From Streptomyces sp. NBC_01481 (lineage in GTDB: Bacteria > Actinomycetota > Actinomycetes > Streptomycetales > Streptomycetaceae), in NCBI RefSeq assembly GCF_026339995.1, contig NZ_JAPEPT010000002.1:359001-423000 (forward strand): DNA of 64,000 nt. The letters run 5' to 3'. The translations under genes were made by a program, and so were the position numbers. Numbering within the stretch: position 1 is the stretch's first letter; every line of letters begins with the position of its first letter. Shown here one piece after another: positions 1-7,752 of the stretch. Below the pieces are notes generated by a model, which was not told the origin of the DNA, ran no database searches, and was given only the letters and a program-made list of their open reading frames with translations.

Positions 1-1256
1 CTCTCGAGCTCGGCGTCGACGTCTCGGGCCTCGATGCCGTGATCATCGCCGGATACCCCGGCACACGGGCCTCGCTCTGGCAGCAGGCCGGCCGCGCGGG
101 CCGCTCGGGCCAGGGCGCCCTGGCCGTACTGGTCGCCCGCGACGATCCGCTGGACACCTACCTCGTCCACCATCCCGAGGCGCTGTTCCAGCAGCCGGTG
201 GAGTCCACGGTCCTCGACCCCGACAATCCGTACGTCCTTGCCCCCCATCTGTGCGCTGCCGCTGCCGAGCTTCCCCTCACGGACGCCGACCTTGAGCTCT
301 TCGGCCCTACGACCGCCGAGCTCATGCCCCAGCTGGAGGCCGCCAAGCTGCTCCGGCGCCGGGCCTCCGGCTGGCACTGGACCCGCCGGGAGCGAGCCGC
401 CGACCTCACCGACATCCGGGGCGAGGGCGGCCGCCCGGTCCAGATCGTGGAGGCCGCCACCGGCCGGCTGCTGGGCACGGTCGACGAATCGGCCGCCCAC
501 ACCTCGGTCCACGACGGGGCCGTCCATCTCCACCAGGGCCGTACGTACCTGGTGAAGCACCTGGACCTTAAGGACTCGGCCGCCCTCGTCGAGGAGGCCA
601 ACCCGCCGTACTCCACCACCGCCCGCGACACCACCTCCGTCTCCGTACTCGAAACCGACACCGAGGTCCCGTGGGGCGACGGACGCCTCTGCTACGGCTC
701 CGTCGAGGTCACCAACCAGGTCGTCTCCTTCCTGCGCCGCAAACTCATCACCGGTGAGGTGCTCGGCGAGACCAAACTCGATCTTCCGCCGCGCACCCTG
801 CGCACCCGGGCAGTGTGGTGGACGGTCACCGAGGACCAGCTGGACGCCGCCCGGGTCAATCCGGAGCAGCTGGGCGGCGCCCTGCACGCCGCCGAGCACG
901 CCTCCATCGGGATGCTGCCGCTCTTCGCCACCTGCGACCGCTGGGACATCGGTGGCGTCTCGGTGCCGCTCCACCCGGACACGCTTCTGCCGACTGTTTT
1001 CGTGTACGACGGCCATCCGGGTGGCGCGGGCTTCGCCGAGCGGGCCTTCCACACCGCCCGTGAGTGGCTGACGGCCACGCGTGAGGCGATCGCGTCCTGC
1101 GAGTGCGAGGCGGGCTGCCCGTCCTGCATCCAGTCCCCGAAGTGCGGCAACGGCAACGACCCGCTGCACAAGCGCGGCGCGGTCCGCCTGCTCACGGAGC
1201 TGCTGCGGGACGCCCCGGCGGCGCAGGAGGCCCCGGTGGCCCCGCCCGCGACCTGA
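1..1256 (+). CDS. DEAD-box helicase C-terminal part (DUF1998/MZB type), 5' truncated by the window edge
   Basis: The reading frame is already open at base 3 and runs to a stop at 1256, so this is the C-terminal part of a larger protein. The first residues contain the helicase motif VI region (QQAGRAGRSGQG), typical of superfamily 2 helicases. The C-terminal end carries a cysteine cluster (CECEAGCPSCIQSPKCG) followed by N-D-P-L-H-K, the signature of the DUF1998/MZB domain found in Hrq1/YprA-like helicases and likely to bind zinc. The role is ATP-dependent DNA unwinding, probably in repair. The 3' end overlaps the opposing TadE-like gene by about 65 bp. The family is confident; the substrate is not known. 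Confidence 0.9.
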   Translation, partial: LELGVDVSGLDAVIIAGYPGTRASLWQQAGRAGRSGQGALAVLVARDDPLDTYLVHHPEALFQQPVESTVLDPDNPYVLAPHLCAAAAELPLTDADLELFGPTTAELMPQLEAAKLLRRRASGWHWTRRERAADLTDIRGEGGRPVQIVEAATGRLLGTVDESAAHTSVHDGAVHLHQGRTYLVKHLDLKDSAALVEEANPPYSTTARDTTSVSVLETDTEVPWGDGRLCYGSVEVTNQVVSFLRRKLITGEVLGETKLDLPPRTLRTRAVWWTVTEDQLDAARVNPEQLGGALHAAEHASIGMLPLFATCDRWDIGGVSVPLHPDTLLPTVFVYDGHPGGAGFAERAFHTAREWLTATREAIASCECEAGCPSCIQSPKCGNGNDPLHKRGAVRLLTELLRDAPAAQEAPVAPPAT

Positions 1257-1596
1257 CCGCCGGGGCGTACGGGCCGAAGCGGGCCTGCGCCGTCACGTCG
1301 GCGGTCTCACCCCGCACCGCACAGCGCACCACCGCGACACCCTGCGCCCGGGCCACCTCGGCCGCCTTCGCACAGGCGGTCGCCGTGCCCCGCAGAGCCT
1401 GATCGGCAGCCGCCAGTGCGGCCAAGTCGGCTGCGGAGCCTGCGCGATGGCGGGCGACCACGGCCTGCCCCATGGCGAGGACGACGGCGAAGACGGCACA
1501 CAGCACGGTGGTCGCCATGGCCACCCACACGGTCGCGGAACCCCGGTCGCGGTCCTGGTCCGGGTCCCGGCCTCGGCCTCGCCGGTTCCGGTTCAT
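1192..1596 (-). CDS. Rv3654c-like TadE-type secreted/pilus protein
   Basis: A 134-residue protein with an N-terminal basic stretch followed by a hydrophobic segment (about residues 21-45, GSATVWVAMATTVLCAVFAVVLA). This looks like a class III prepilin-type or single-span anchor. The pattern GSATVW plus the position next to the helicase matches the family called helicase/secretion neighbourhood TadE-like protein. It is the last gene of the tad operon and starts 4 bp inside the preceding tadE-like gene. Its 3' end runs antisense into the helicase gene. It probably contributes a minor pseudopilin to the Tad apparatus. The C-terminus is proline- and alanine-rich and poorly conserved. Confidence 0.8.
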   Translation of the reverse strand: MNRNRRGRGRDPDQDRDRGSATVWVAMATTVLCAVFAVVLAMGQAVVARHRAGSAADLAALAAADQALRGTATACAKAAEVARAQGVAVVRCAVRGETADVTAQARFGPYAPAVRSRAGPPGPPAPPGRPAAAP

Positions 1597-1961
1597 GAGG
1601 CGACCTCCTGGCCCGCGGCATCCTCCGCGAACGCAGCCGCCTCAGCGCTGAGCGTCAGAGCCAGGGCACCCGGGCCCGGGGCCTTCGCCTCGACCCGGAC
1701 ACGCCAGAGGTCACCCGCCCGCCCCAGAGTGACGCTGGCGCCACTGGGAGCCGCCGAGCGGGCGGCGGCCAGCGTGGCCGCCCGCGGCTCGGACCGGGCG
1801 GCGGCGCGCGCCCCGGCCCGGGCCGCGTCCACACACTGGATCTGCGCGGACGCGGCCATCAGCGCCCAGACCAGGGCCATGGCGAAGACCACCAGGGCGG
1901 GCAGCGCTACGGCCGCCTCCGCCGTCACGGACCCCCTGTCGGCTCCCTCAGAACTGCGCAT
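1593..1961 (-). CDS. TadE family pilus assembly protein
   Basis: A 122-residue protein. An N-terminal GSVTAEAAVALPALVVFAMALVWAL segment contains the TadE-like pattern of a Glu followed by a hydrophobic helix. Glu-5 after the processing-type glycine is characteristic of Tad pseudopilins. The rest is a small Ala-rich extracytoplasmic domain. It lies between the DUF4244 gene (14-bp overlap upstream) and the second TadE-like gene (4-bp overlap downstream), so the operon is translationally coupled. It is likely a minor pilin of the Tad/Flp secretion machine; the assembled structure in this organism is unknown. Confidence 0.85.
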   Translation of the reverse strand: MRSSEGADRGSVTAEAAVALPALVVFAMALVWALMAASAQIQCVDAARAGARAAARSEPRAATLAAARSAAPSGASVTLGRAGDLWRVRVEAKAPGPGALALTLSAEAAAFAEDAAGQEVAS

Positions 1962-2163
1962 CGAGCGCCTTCCCGATCACCGACTGGAGCGCCCCCGAGA
2001 CAGCGCCACTGGTGACAACCTTGTACAGAACGGCGGCAAAGGCGCACGCAGCGATCGTCCCCATGGCGTACTCGGACGTGGTCATGCCCGCGTCCTTGCG
2101 CATCGTGTCCTTACGCATCCTGCGCGACAGCCCGCGAAGCCATCCCCGTACCGGATTCCACAT
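1948..2163 (-). CDS. DUF4244 protein, Flp-pilin-like subunit
   Basis: A 71-residue protein starting at the ATG at 2163, preceded by a G-rich ribosome binding site (TTGGGGG) about 6 bases upstream. A longer upstream extension in the same frame has no coding character and overlaps the preceding gene. The sequence has a basic N-terminus, then GMTTSEYAMGTIAACAFAAVLYKVV, a glycine followed five residues later by Glu and a hydrophobic helix, as in Flp major pilins. DUF4244 proteins occupy this position in actinobacterial tad operons (Rv3656c in M. tuberculosis). It is the most likely major pilin of the locus. Confidence 0.85.
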   Translation of the reverse strand: MWNPVRGWLRGLSRRMRKDTMRKDAGMTTSEYAMGTIAACAFAAVLYKVVTSGAVSGALQSVIGKALDAQF

Positions 2164-2207
2164 GTCAACCCCCAAGAGTTCTCGTTCAGTTGCACAGCTG
2201 CACCTGC

Positions 2208-2978
2208 TCAGTTGCCGTTCAGCAGTCCGTCCGCCAGGCCGATCACGACCGGGGCCACGCCCACCGCGAGGAAGGCGGGCAGGAAGCACAGCCCGACCGG
2301 AGCCGTGATCAGAACCTGCGCCTTGCGGCCTCGTTGTGCGACCGCCCGCGCCCGGTCCGCCCGGAAGCGCTCGGCCAGCCGGGACACCGGTTCCGCGGCC
2401 GGAGCCCCGGTCGAGTCGGCTCGCTCCAGGCAGCGGCCCAGCGCCTCCGCGCCCGGTATCCGCCCGAACCACCCCCACGCCCGCGCCGGCTCACCTCCGA
2501 GCCGCAACTCCGCTGCCGCCCGCGCCAGCCGCTCGCCGACCGGCCCGCCCAGCGATTCCCCGACCGCCTCCGCCGCCTCGCGGGGACCCGCCCCGGCGGA
2601 GATACAGGCCGCCAGGAGGTCGGCGGCAAGCGGAAGTTGGCGGCTCGCCTCCTGGTCCTCGGCTCCCGCGGCCGGCTTACGGCTTCGCTGCCAGCGCGAT
2701 ACTCCATACGCCCCGCCGAGCCCGACAAGGCAGCCGATCACCCCGCCGACGAGGACACAGCTGGTGATCACCGCACCCAACGGCGCCGCCCAACGCCTCG
2801 CCGATGCCGCGTACTCCGGCCGCCGTCGCTGCCGCTCGCGCTCCACCCTCAACAGCGCCTGGATCCGCCTGCGCACGGCGCGACGACGCCGCCTTGCTGC
2901 GATCGTGAAGGCCAGGAAGGCCACCGCGGCCACGACGCACACCAATAGCCCCAGCCTGTGGACGGCGTCCCCGGTCAC
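2208..2978 (-). CDS. TadC-like type II secretion F-domain membrane protein
   Basis: A 256-residue protein when started at the GTG at 2978. That start overlaps the stop of the upstream gene in a GTGA arrangement, which decides it over a longer in-frame extension. It has an N-terminal hydrophobic segment, a basic linker, two central membrane helices (GAVITSCVLVGGVIGCLVGLG) and a C-terminal pair (VLITAPVGLCFLPAFLAVGVAPVVIGL). The cytoplasmic T2SF domain (LPLAADLLAACISAGAGPREA) lies between them. It would form, with its TadB-like neighbour, the inner-membrane platform on which the TadA ATPase acts. Confidence 0.85.
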   Translation of the reverse strand: MTGDAVHRLGLLVCVVAAVAFLAFTIAARRRRRAVRRRIQALLRVERERQRRRPEYAASARRWAAPLGAVITSCVLVGGVIGCLVGLGGAYGVSRWQRSRKPAAGAEDQEASRQLPLAADLLAACISAGAGPREAAEAVGESLGGPVGERLARAAAELRLGGEPARAWGWFGRIPGAEALGRCLERADSTGAPAAEPVSRLAERFRADRARAVAQRGRKAQVLITAPVGLCFLPAFLAVGVAPVVIGLADGLLNGN

Positions 2979-3823
2979 GGCTCGCCTCCCTGACGCACGA
3001 TCCGCCCTGCCCAGCAGAGACCCGCTGTCTCCAGCAAGCCGCCGACCACCAGGCACATCAGGCCCGCCGGGGTGTGCAGCAGAACCTGCAGAGGGTCGGC
3101 GCCCAGCGCCCAGCCCATCCCGAGACCCGCCAGCGGAAGCAGGGCGAGCAGCCCGATGGTGGACCACGCACCTGCCAACTGGGTTTTCAGATCGGCTTGT
3201 TGGTCCCGCTCCGCCCGTAAGGCCGCCTCCAGCCGGTCGAGCCCGGCGGCCAGACCCGCACCGCTGTCCACGGCCACCCGCCAGCAGGCAGCGACTCCCG
3301 CAAGCCCATCCGCACCCTGCTCCCGCGCCGCTTCCCGCAGTGCCTGGGGAACGTCGCCCCCGAAGCGCGCGGCCGCGAGTACCCCCGCTTCCGCATCGCC
3401 CAGCACCCCGGTGGATCTCGCGGCGAACAGCAGCGCCTGCCCCGGCTGGAGCCCCGCGCGCAGTTCACCGGCCACCGCGCCGCACAGGGTGACCACCCCG
3501 TCGGCCCGTCGTTCCTGCTCGCGCCTCAGCTCCCGGGCCCGCAGCCGCCGCCTCACCAGCGGCACTGCCACCGCCCCCGCGATCAGCGGCAGCACCGACT
3601 CACCCAGCACGGCGAGGACAAGGGCAACGGGCACGCACAGCCACTCCCGCCGCAGCCCGAGCCGCGGCAGCACCCCCTTCCACGACCACCACGGGGAGGC
3701 CTTCACCGCGCCGCCGCCCGCCAGCAGCAACCGCGCCCGCCTGAGCCCCTGTTCACGCCCGACCGTCAGCCACGCAGCCGCCCCGGCACACACCGCTGCC
3801 GCGTACACCTGCTCGCCGGCCAT
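2975..3823 (-). CDS. TadB-like type II secretion F-domain membrane protein
   Basis: A 282-residue protein started at the ATG at 3823, whose A is shared with the stop of the tadA-like gene (TGATG). An N-terminal hydrophobic segment is followed by a paired-helix region (WLCVPVALVLAVLGESVLPLIAGAVAVPLV). The T2SF domain contains GAVAGELRAGLQPGQALLFAA. Two C-terminal helices (TIGLLALLPLAGLGMGWALG and LMCLVVGGLLETAGL) complete the platform topology. It is coupled to tadA upstream and to the TadC-like gene downstream by overlapping codons, so the three products are probably made in fixed ratio. Confidence 0.85.
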   Translation of the reverse strand: MAGEQVYAAAVCAGAAAWLTVGREQGLRRARLLLAGGGAVKASPWWSWKGVLPRLGLRREWLCVPVALVLAVLGESVLPLIAGAVAVPLVRRRLRARELRREQERRADGVVTLCGAVAGELRAGLQPGQALLFAARSTGVLGDAEAGVLAAARFGGDVPQALREAAREQGADGLAGVAACWRVAVDSGAGLAAGLDRLEAALRAERDQQADLKTQLAGAWSTIGLLALLPLAGLGMGWALGADPLQVLLHTPAGLMCLVVGGLLETAGLCWAGRIVRQGGEP

Positions 3824-4971
3824 CACAGCGCACCTCCGATCAGCGACCGCAGCCGCTCCCAGCCCCGCCCGTACGCGAAGGCCTCCGCGCCCCACCGCAG
3901 TGCGGGCACGGTCACCACCAGCCCCGCGGCGTCCCGGTCCAGGACATGCACCTCGGCGATCCGCCGCTGCCCGCCCCTGTCCCGTACGAGATGGATCACC
4001 ACCGCGAGAGCAGCCGCCAACTGGCTGTGCAGCGCCGCCCGGTCGAGCCCCGCCGCCGTCCCGAGCGCCTCAAGGCGGGCCGGTACATCCGCCGCGGCGT
4101 TGGCGTGGACGGTCCCGCAGCCGCCCTCGTGCCCGGTGTTGAGCGCGGCCAGCAGTTCGGTGACCTCCGCGCCGCGCACCTCCCCGACGACCAGCCGATC
4201 GGGGCGCATCCGCAGCGCCTGGCGCACCAGGTCCCGCAGCGTCACCCGGCCCGCGCCCTCCTGGTTCGCCGTACGCGACTCCAGCCGGACCACATGCGGG
4301 TGTTCGGGTCTGAGTTCCGCCGAGTCCTCAGCCAGCACGATCCGTTCGCGCTCCCCCACGAGGCCGAGCAGGCTCGACAGCAAGGTCGTCTTGCCCGATC
4401 CGGTCCCGCCGCTGATCAGGAAGGAGAGCCGGGCATCGATCAGAGCCCTCAACACCCGGTCCCCGCCGGGCGGCACCGTCCCTGCCGCGACGAGCTCCTG
4501 CACGGAGAATGCCCGGGGCCTGACGACCCGCAGCGACAGACACGTCGAGCCGACCGCCACCGGCGGGATCACAGCATGCATGCGGGTCCCGTCCGGCAGC
4601 CGGGCATCCACCCAGGGCCGGGCGTCGTCGAGGCGCCGCTCCGCCACCGCCGCGAGCCGCTGCGCCAGCCTGCGCACCGACGCCGTGTCGGCGAACGTCA
4701 CTCCCGTGAGCTCAAGTCCACGGCCCCGGTCCACCCACACCCGGTCGGGCGCGGACACAAGGACATCCGTCACGGAAGGATCGGCCAGCAGTGGCTCCAG
4801 GGGCCCGGTCCCGACCAGTTCGCACCGTAACTCCTCGGTGCCGCCGAGCACTTCGGCGTCCCCCAGCAGACGTCCCTGGGCCCGCAGCGCGGCCGCCACC
4901 CGTGCCGGTGTGGGCTCGGCGCCGCTTGCCGCGAGCCGCTGTCGCACGGCGTCCAGCAGTCCGGTGCTCAT
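3823..4971 (-). CDS. tadA: TadA/CpaF-type secretion ATPase
   Basis: A 382-residue secretion ATPase of the CpaF/TadA branch of the VirB11 superfamily. An N-terminal domain (about 1-150) precedes the nucleotide-binding core. That core has the Walker A motif GGTGSGKTT at about residues 188-196, the Asp box LAEDSAELRP, the Walker B-type segment RPDRLVVGEVRG, and the His box GHEGGCGTVHAN. It supplies energy for pilin assembly or secretion through the TadB/TadC-like proteins. The start overlaps the stop of the Ssd-like gene as ATGA. Length and motif order fit the family fully. Confidence 0.93.
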   Translation of the reverse strand: MSTGLLDAVRQRLAASGAEPTPARVAAALRAQGRLLGDAEVLGGTEELRCELVGTGPLEPLLADPSVTDVLVSAPDRVWVDRGRGLELTGVTFADTASVRRLAQRLAAVAERRLDDARPWVDARLPDGTRMHAVIPPVAVGSTCLSLRVVRPRAFSVQELVAAGTVPPGGDRVLRALIDARLSFLISGGTGSGKTTLLSSLLGLVGERERIVLAEDSAELRPEHPHVVRLESRTANQEGAGRVTLRDLVRQALRMRPDRLVVGEVRGAEVTELLAALNTGHEGGCGTVHANAAADVPARLEALGTAAGLDRAALHSQLAAALAVVIHLVRDRGGQRRIAEVHVLDRDAAGLVVTVPALRWGAEAFAYGRGWERLRSLIGGAL

Positions 4972-6077
4972 GAGACCCCGCCACCCGTCAGCGCGCGATC
5001 CCAGAAGGCGGCGCAGAACCTGGCCAGCGGCCCGCGCGTCCCGCCCGGTGGAGCGCCTGAGTCCAGCGCGGCCAACAGGCCCGCCTCCGCAGGCAGTTCA
5101 CCGGCCAGGGGCAGTCCCAGGGCGTCCGCGACCCACTGCTCGTCCAGGCCCGCCGCGAACGGGCCGCGCACCACCACGCGCAGGTCCTGGAGCACCATTC
5201 CCACCGTCGACGCCACGCGATTCGCCGCAGCCACGGCCCGCAACTCGCCCGGCACCACCAGCAGTCCGAGATCCAGCTGGGCCAAGGCCTCCGCCACGCC
5301 CTCGTCCACCCGGCGCGGCAGATCCACGACCACCACCCCGCCGCGCCTGCGTGCCGCGGCCAGCACCGACCGCATCGCCTCCGGCGGAATGACCACCGAG
5401 TCGCTTCTGTCCCAGCTGAGCACCCGCAGGGCATGCAATTCGGGCAGCGACTCCTCCAGCGCCCCGCCGGCAACCCGTCCCTTGGAAGCTGCGAAATCCG
5501 GCCAACGCCTGCCTTCTGCCTTCTCTCCGCCCAGCAGCACGTCGATCCCTCCGCCGAGCGGGTCGCCGTCGACGAGCATGGTGCGCTGCCCGGTCCTCGC
5601 CGCGGTCACCGCCAGCGCGCAGGCCAGCGTCGATGCCCCGGCCCCGCCCCTGCCGCCGATCACCCCCACAGTGAGCGCCTGCCGTCCGACCCCCTCGACC
5701 ACATCGGCGATCCGGTCGACGAGCCAGCTCTCGGCGTCGGGCAGCCGCAGCACGCAGTCGGCCCCGATCTCCACCGCCCGCCGCCAGACGTCCGGGTCAT
5801 CCTGATCGCGTCCGACCAGAAGCACACCGCGTCTGCGCGCCGCGCCACGACAGCGGGCGGCCGCATCGTCGCCGACGAGGACCAGCGGCGCCCCCTCCCA
5901 GCTTCCCCTCCGCTCCGGCACCGAGTGATGGACGTCCGGCTCGGCCCCCGCCGCGGCACACAACCGCAGCAGATCGTCGAGCAGTTCCATGTCCTCGGTG
6001 ACGATCAGCGGCCCGTCCCGCCGCCCTTCGACGGCCGGCGGCCGTGTGGACGTGATGGATCCAGCCACGTACTCCAC
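4968..6077 (-). CDS. ssd: Septum-site-determining-like / CpaE-like ATPase (Ssd)
   Basis: A 369-residue MinD/ParA-fold protein. An N-terminal receiver-like region (about 25-135) lacks an obvious phosphoacceptor pattern. The ATPase domain has the atypical P-loop GGRGGAGAST in place of the usual GKGGxGKT, as in CpaE and in the mycobacterial Ssd protein Rv3660c. It is the first gene of the tad operon and likely positions or licenses the Tad machine at the cell pole or septum. The lysines of a canonical deviant Walker A are missing (R and A appear instead), so real ATP hydrolysis is uncertain. The start at 6077 is the first ATG; GTG starts a few codons in are also possible. Confidence 0.85.
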   Translation of the reverse strand: MEYVAGSITSTRPPAVEGRRDGPLIVTEDMELLDDLLRLCAAAGAEPDVHHSVPERRGSWEGAPLVLVGDDAAARCRGAARRRGVLLVGRDQDDPDVWRRAVEIGADCVLRLPDAESWLVDRIADVVEGVGRQALTVGVIGGRGGAGASTLACALAVTAARTGQRTMLVDGDPLGGGIDVLLGGEKAEGRRWPDFAASKGRVAGGALEESLPELHALRVLSWDRSDSVVIPPEAMRSVLAAARRRGGVVVVDLPRRVDEGVAEALAQLDLGLLVVPGELRAVAAANRVASTVGMVLQDLRVVVRGPFAAGLDEQWVADALGLPLAGELPAEAGLLAALDSGAPPGGTRGPLARFCAAFWDRALTGGGVS

Positions 6078-6375
6078 CCCCTGATTACTTCGATCTCGCT
6101 TCGTGCCGAGATCTGCGATTCCTGCGGTCCGCGAACGTTGCGGCTGGAATCACCGTGCAGCGCACCGGGAAATCGTGTGGATCTTGCTGAAAAGCTGTGG
6201 ACAACTAGCCACTTGTGAATATCCCGCTCGCTCGTACCGGTGACTCCCGGGAGCAGCACTTCCGCTACGCACAGTGACCATGCAGAGTGGTGGAAGACCG
6301 CCGACGGCGCAGCTCGCACGAGGGGAGAACGATCACCATGGATCGCAGCAGCGGGACGAAAAGGCGTCCGGACAT

Positions 6376-6447
6376 GCGACGACCCCCGCCGGGGGGGAGA
6401 GCGGGGGTCGTCTCTCCGGCCGACTCGGGGGGGGAGGAGCCGGACCG
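6376..6447 (-). ncRNA. 6C small RNA
   Basis: On the minus strand two adjacent hairpins each display a run of six or more cytosines in the loop, the defining feature of the actinobacterial 6C RNA. The 3' hairpin has a perfect 12-bp stem (6378-6389 with 6401-6412, GACGACCCCCGC type) around a TCTCCCCCCG loop. The 5' hairpin pairs CCGGCTC with GAGTCGG (one G-U wobble) around an eight-C run near 6427-6434. The context agrees: the RNA lies between the ssd-like gene and the HAD gene, as 6C (B11) lies between Rv3660c and Rv3661 in M. tuberculosis. The exact 5' end was not determined; the 3' hairpin may double as the terminator. The rest of the 6078-6547 intergenic region shows nothing else that I can name. 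Confidence 0.82.
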
Positions 6448-6547
6448 GGTTAGCACGGTCGCGAACGATCCGTGACTTCCATGGTGTACCCGAGAGCCTT
6501 CTCAGGCAAACCCACGCGCCCGAGCGTACGCCGAATGGCGGGCACCT

Positions 6548-7405
6548 ATGCTCAGGCTCGTGGAAAACCACTCCTTGCCGCGCACAGCCGCCTTCTTCGA
6601 CCTGGACAAGACGGTCATTGCGAAGTCTTCGACGTTGACCTTCAGCAAGTCCTTCTACCAAGGCGGGCTGATCAACCGCCGCGCCGTACTGCGTACCGCC
6701 TATGCCCAGTTTGTCTTTCTCGCCGGCGGCGCCGACCACGATCAGATGGAGCGGATGCGCCAGTACCTCTCGGCGCTCTGCAAAGGCTGGAACGTCCAGC
6801 AGGTCAAGGAGATCGTCGCCGAGACCCTCCATGACCTGATCGACCCGATCATCTACGACGAGGCCGCGTCCCTCATCGAGGAGCATCACACCGCGGGCCG
6901 CGACGTCGTCATCGTCTCCACCTCCGGCGCCGAGGTGGTCGAGCCGATCGGCGAGTTGCTCGGCGCCGACCGGGTGGTGGCCACCCGCATGGTGGTCGGC
7001 GACGACGGCTGCTTCACCGGGGAGGTGGAGTACTACGCATACGGGCCGACCAAGGCCGAAGCGATCAAAGAGCTCGCCGCCTCGGAGGGGTACGACCTGG
7101 CGCGCTGTTACGCCTACAGCGACTCGGCGACGGACGTCCCGATGCTTTCCTCCGTCGGCCATCCCTATGCAGTGAACCCGGACCGGGCACTGCGCCGGGA
7201 GGCGACCGCGCGCGGCTGGCCGATTCTCGTTTTCAACCGTCCGGTCCGCCTCAAACAGCGGCTGCCTGCCCTGTCGATGCCACCGCGTCCCGCCCTGGTC
7301 GCGGTGGCTGCGGTGGGGGCGGCGGCCGCGACCGCCGGGCTCGTCTGGTACGCCAGCCGGCGACGCAATACCGCTGCTCAGATTGCCACTGCCGCCGCTG
7401 TGTAG
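6548..7405 (+). CDS. HAD-IB family phosphatase (SerB-like) with C-terminal membrane helix
   Basis: A 285-residue haloacid dehalogenase hydrolase. Motif I is FFDLDKTV (nucleophile Asp-18, acid Asp-20), motif II is IVSTSG, and motif IV is YSDSATDVPML, all of the phosphoserine-phosphatase-like HAD-IB class. A hydrophobic helix near residues 250-272 followed by RRR suggests a membrane anchor. It is orthologous in position to Rv3661 and to the Streptomyces gene described as morphological-differentiation related. The substrate is not known. The ATG at 6548 is weakly supported by a ribosome site, and the first dozen residues are not conserved-looking. It is flanked by the 6C RNA and by a second small RNA. 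Confidence 0.88.
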   Translation: MLRLVENHSLPRTAAFFDLDKTVIAKSSTLTFSKSFYQGGLINRRAVLRTAYAQFVFLAGGADHDQMERMRQYLSALCKGWNVQQVKEIVAETLHDLIDPIIYDEAASLIEEHHTAGRDVVIVSTSGAEVVEPIGELLGADRVVATRMVVGDDGCFTGEVEYYAYGPTKAEAIKELAASEGYDLARCYAYSDSATDVPMLSSVGHPYAVNPDRALRREATARGWPILVFNRPVRLKQRLPALSMPPRPALVAVAAVGAAAATAGLVWYASRRRNTAAQIATAAAV

Positions 7406-7439
7406 ATATACGTCCGTGTTTGAACCTAAAAGTAAAGAT

Positions 7440-7710
7440 GTGCAGCCAGGGGTTCCGAATCCCCTCCCGCTGGAGTACAAATGAATCAACGGCCCGCGAG
7501 ACCAAGGACATCCGAAAGGATCACCTTTAACGCATGAAGGCCCACGGACCGAAGCATGAAAACTGAGCACCCACGCGACGTCGACCCGTCGATTACGGGC
7601 CAGCCGCACCAGGTGACGGGCAGAAGTTCCCGACCTGATGGGCAATATATCGAGGACGCTTGGTAACTCGGCGGACATGCCAGCGGCGGTACCAATTCCG
7701 GTACCGCCGC
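7440..7710 (+). ncRNA. Probable Ms1/scr3559-type small RNA (RNA polymerase-binding RNA of actinobacteria)
   Basis: The 347 bp between the HAD gene and the Fic-like gene have no credible reading frame. They are AT-richer than the neighbours and end in a perfect inverted repeat (7683-7710) that could terminate a transcript of about 270 nt. In M. tuberculosis the abundant RNA MTS2823, homologous to Ms1 of M. smegmatis which binds core RNA polymerase, lies beside Rv3661, the ortholog of the gene just upstream here. S. coelicolor has an abundant RNA named scr3559 in the same neighbourhood. The assignment is by position and size, not by sequence alignment. The 5' end is estimated. Confidence 0.6.
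7683..7710 (+). terminator. Perfect 11-bp inverted repeat ending the small RNA
   Basis: GCGGCGGTACC (7683-7693), loop AATTCC, then GGTACCGCCGC (7700-7710). The stem is perfect and lies just before the stop of the opposing Fic-like gene. There is no long T run, which is usual for Streptomyces terminators, and it may act in both directions. Confidence 0.65.
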
Positions 7711-7752
7711 AACCCTGTTCGGGGCTCTTTCAGGAACTTATCCGGCCACAGT

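Noticed and set aside
1081..3492. An 803-codon plus-strand open frame
   Set aside because: It lies antisense to the overlapping tad genes, whose protein families are clear. Long antisense frames are expected in high-GC DNA.
6005..7678. A 557-codon minus-strand open frame across ssd, the 6C region and the HAD gene
   Set aside because: It overlaps three better-supported features and has no family signature.
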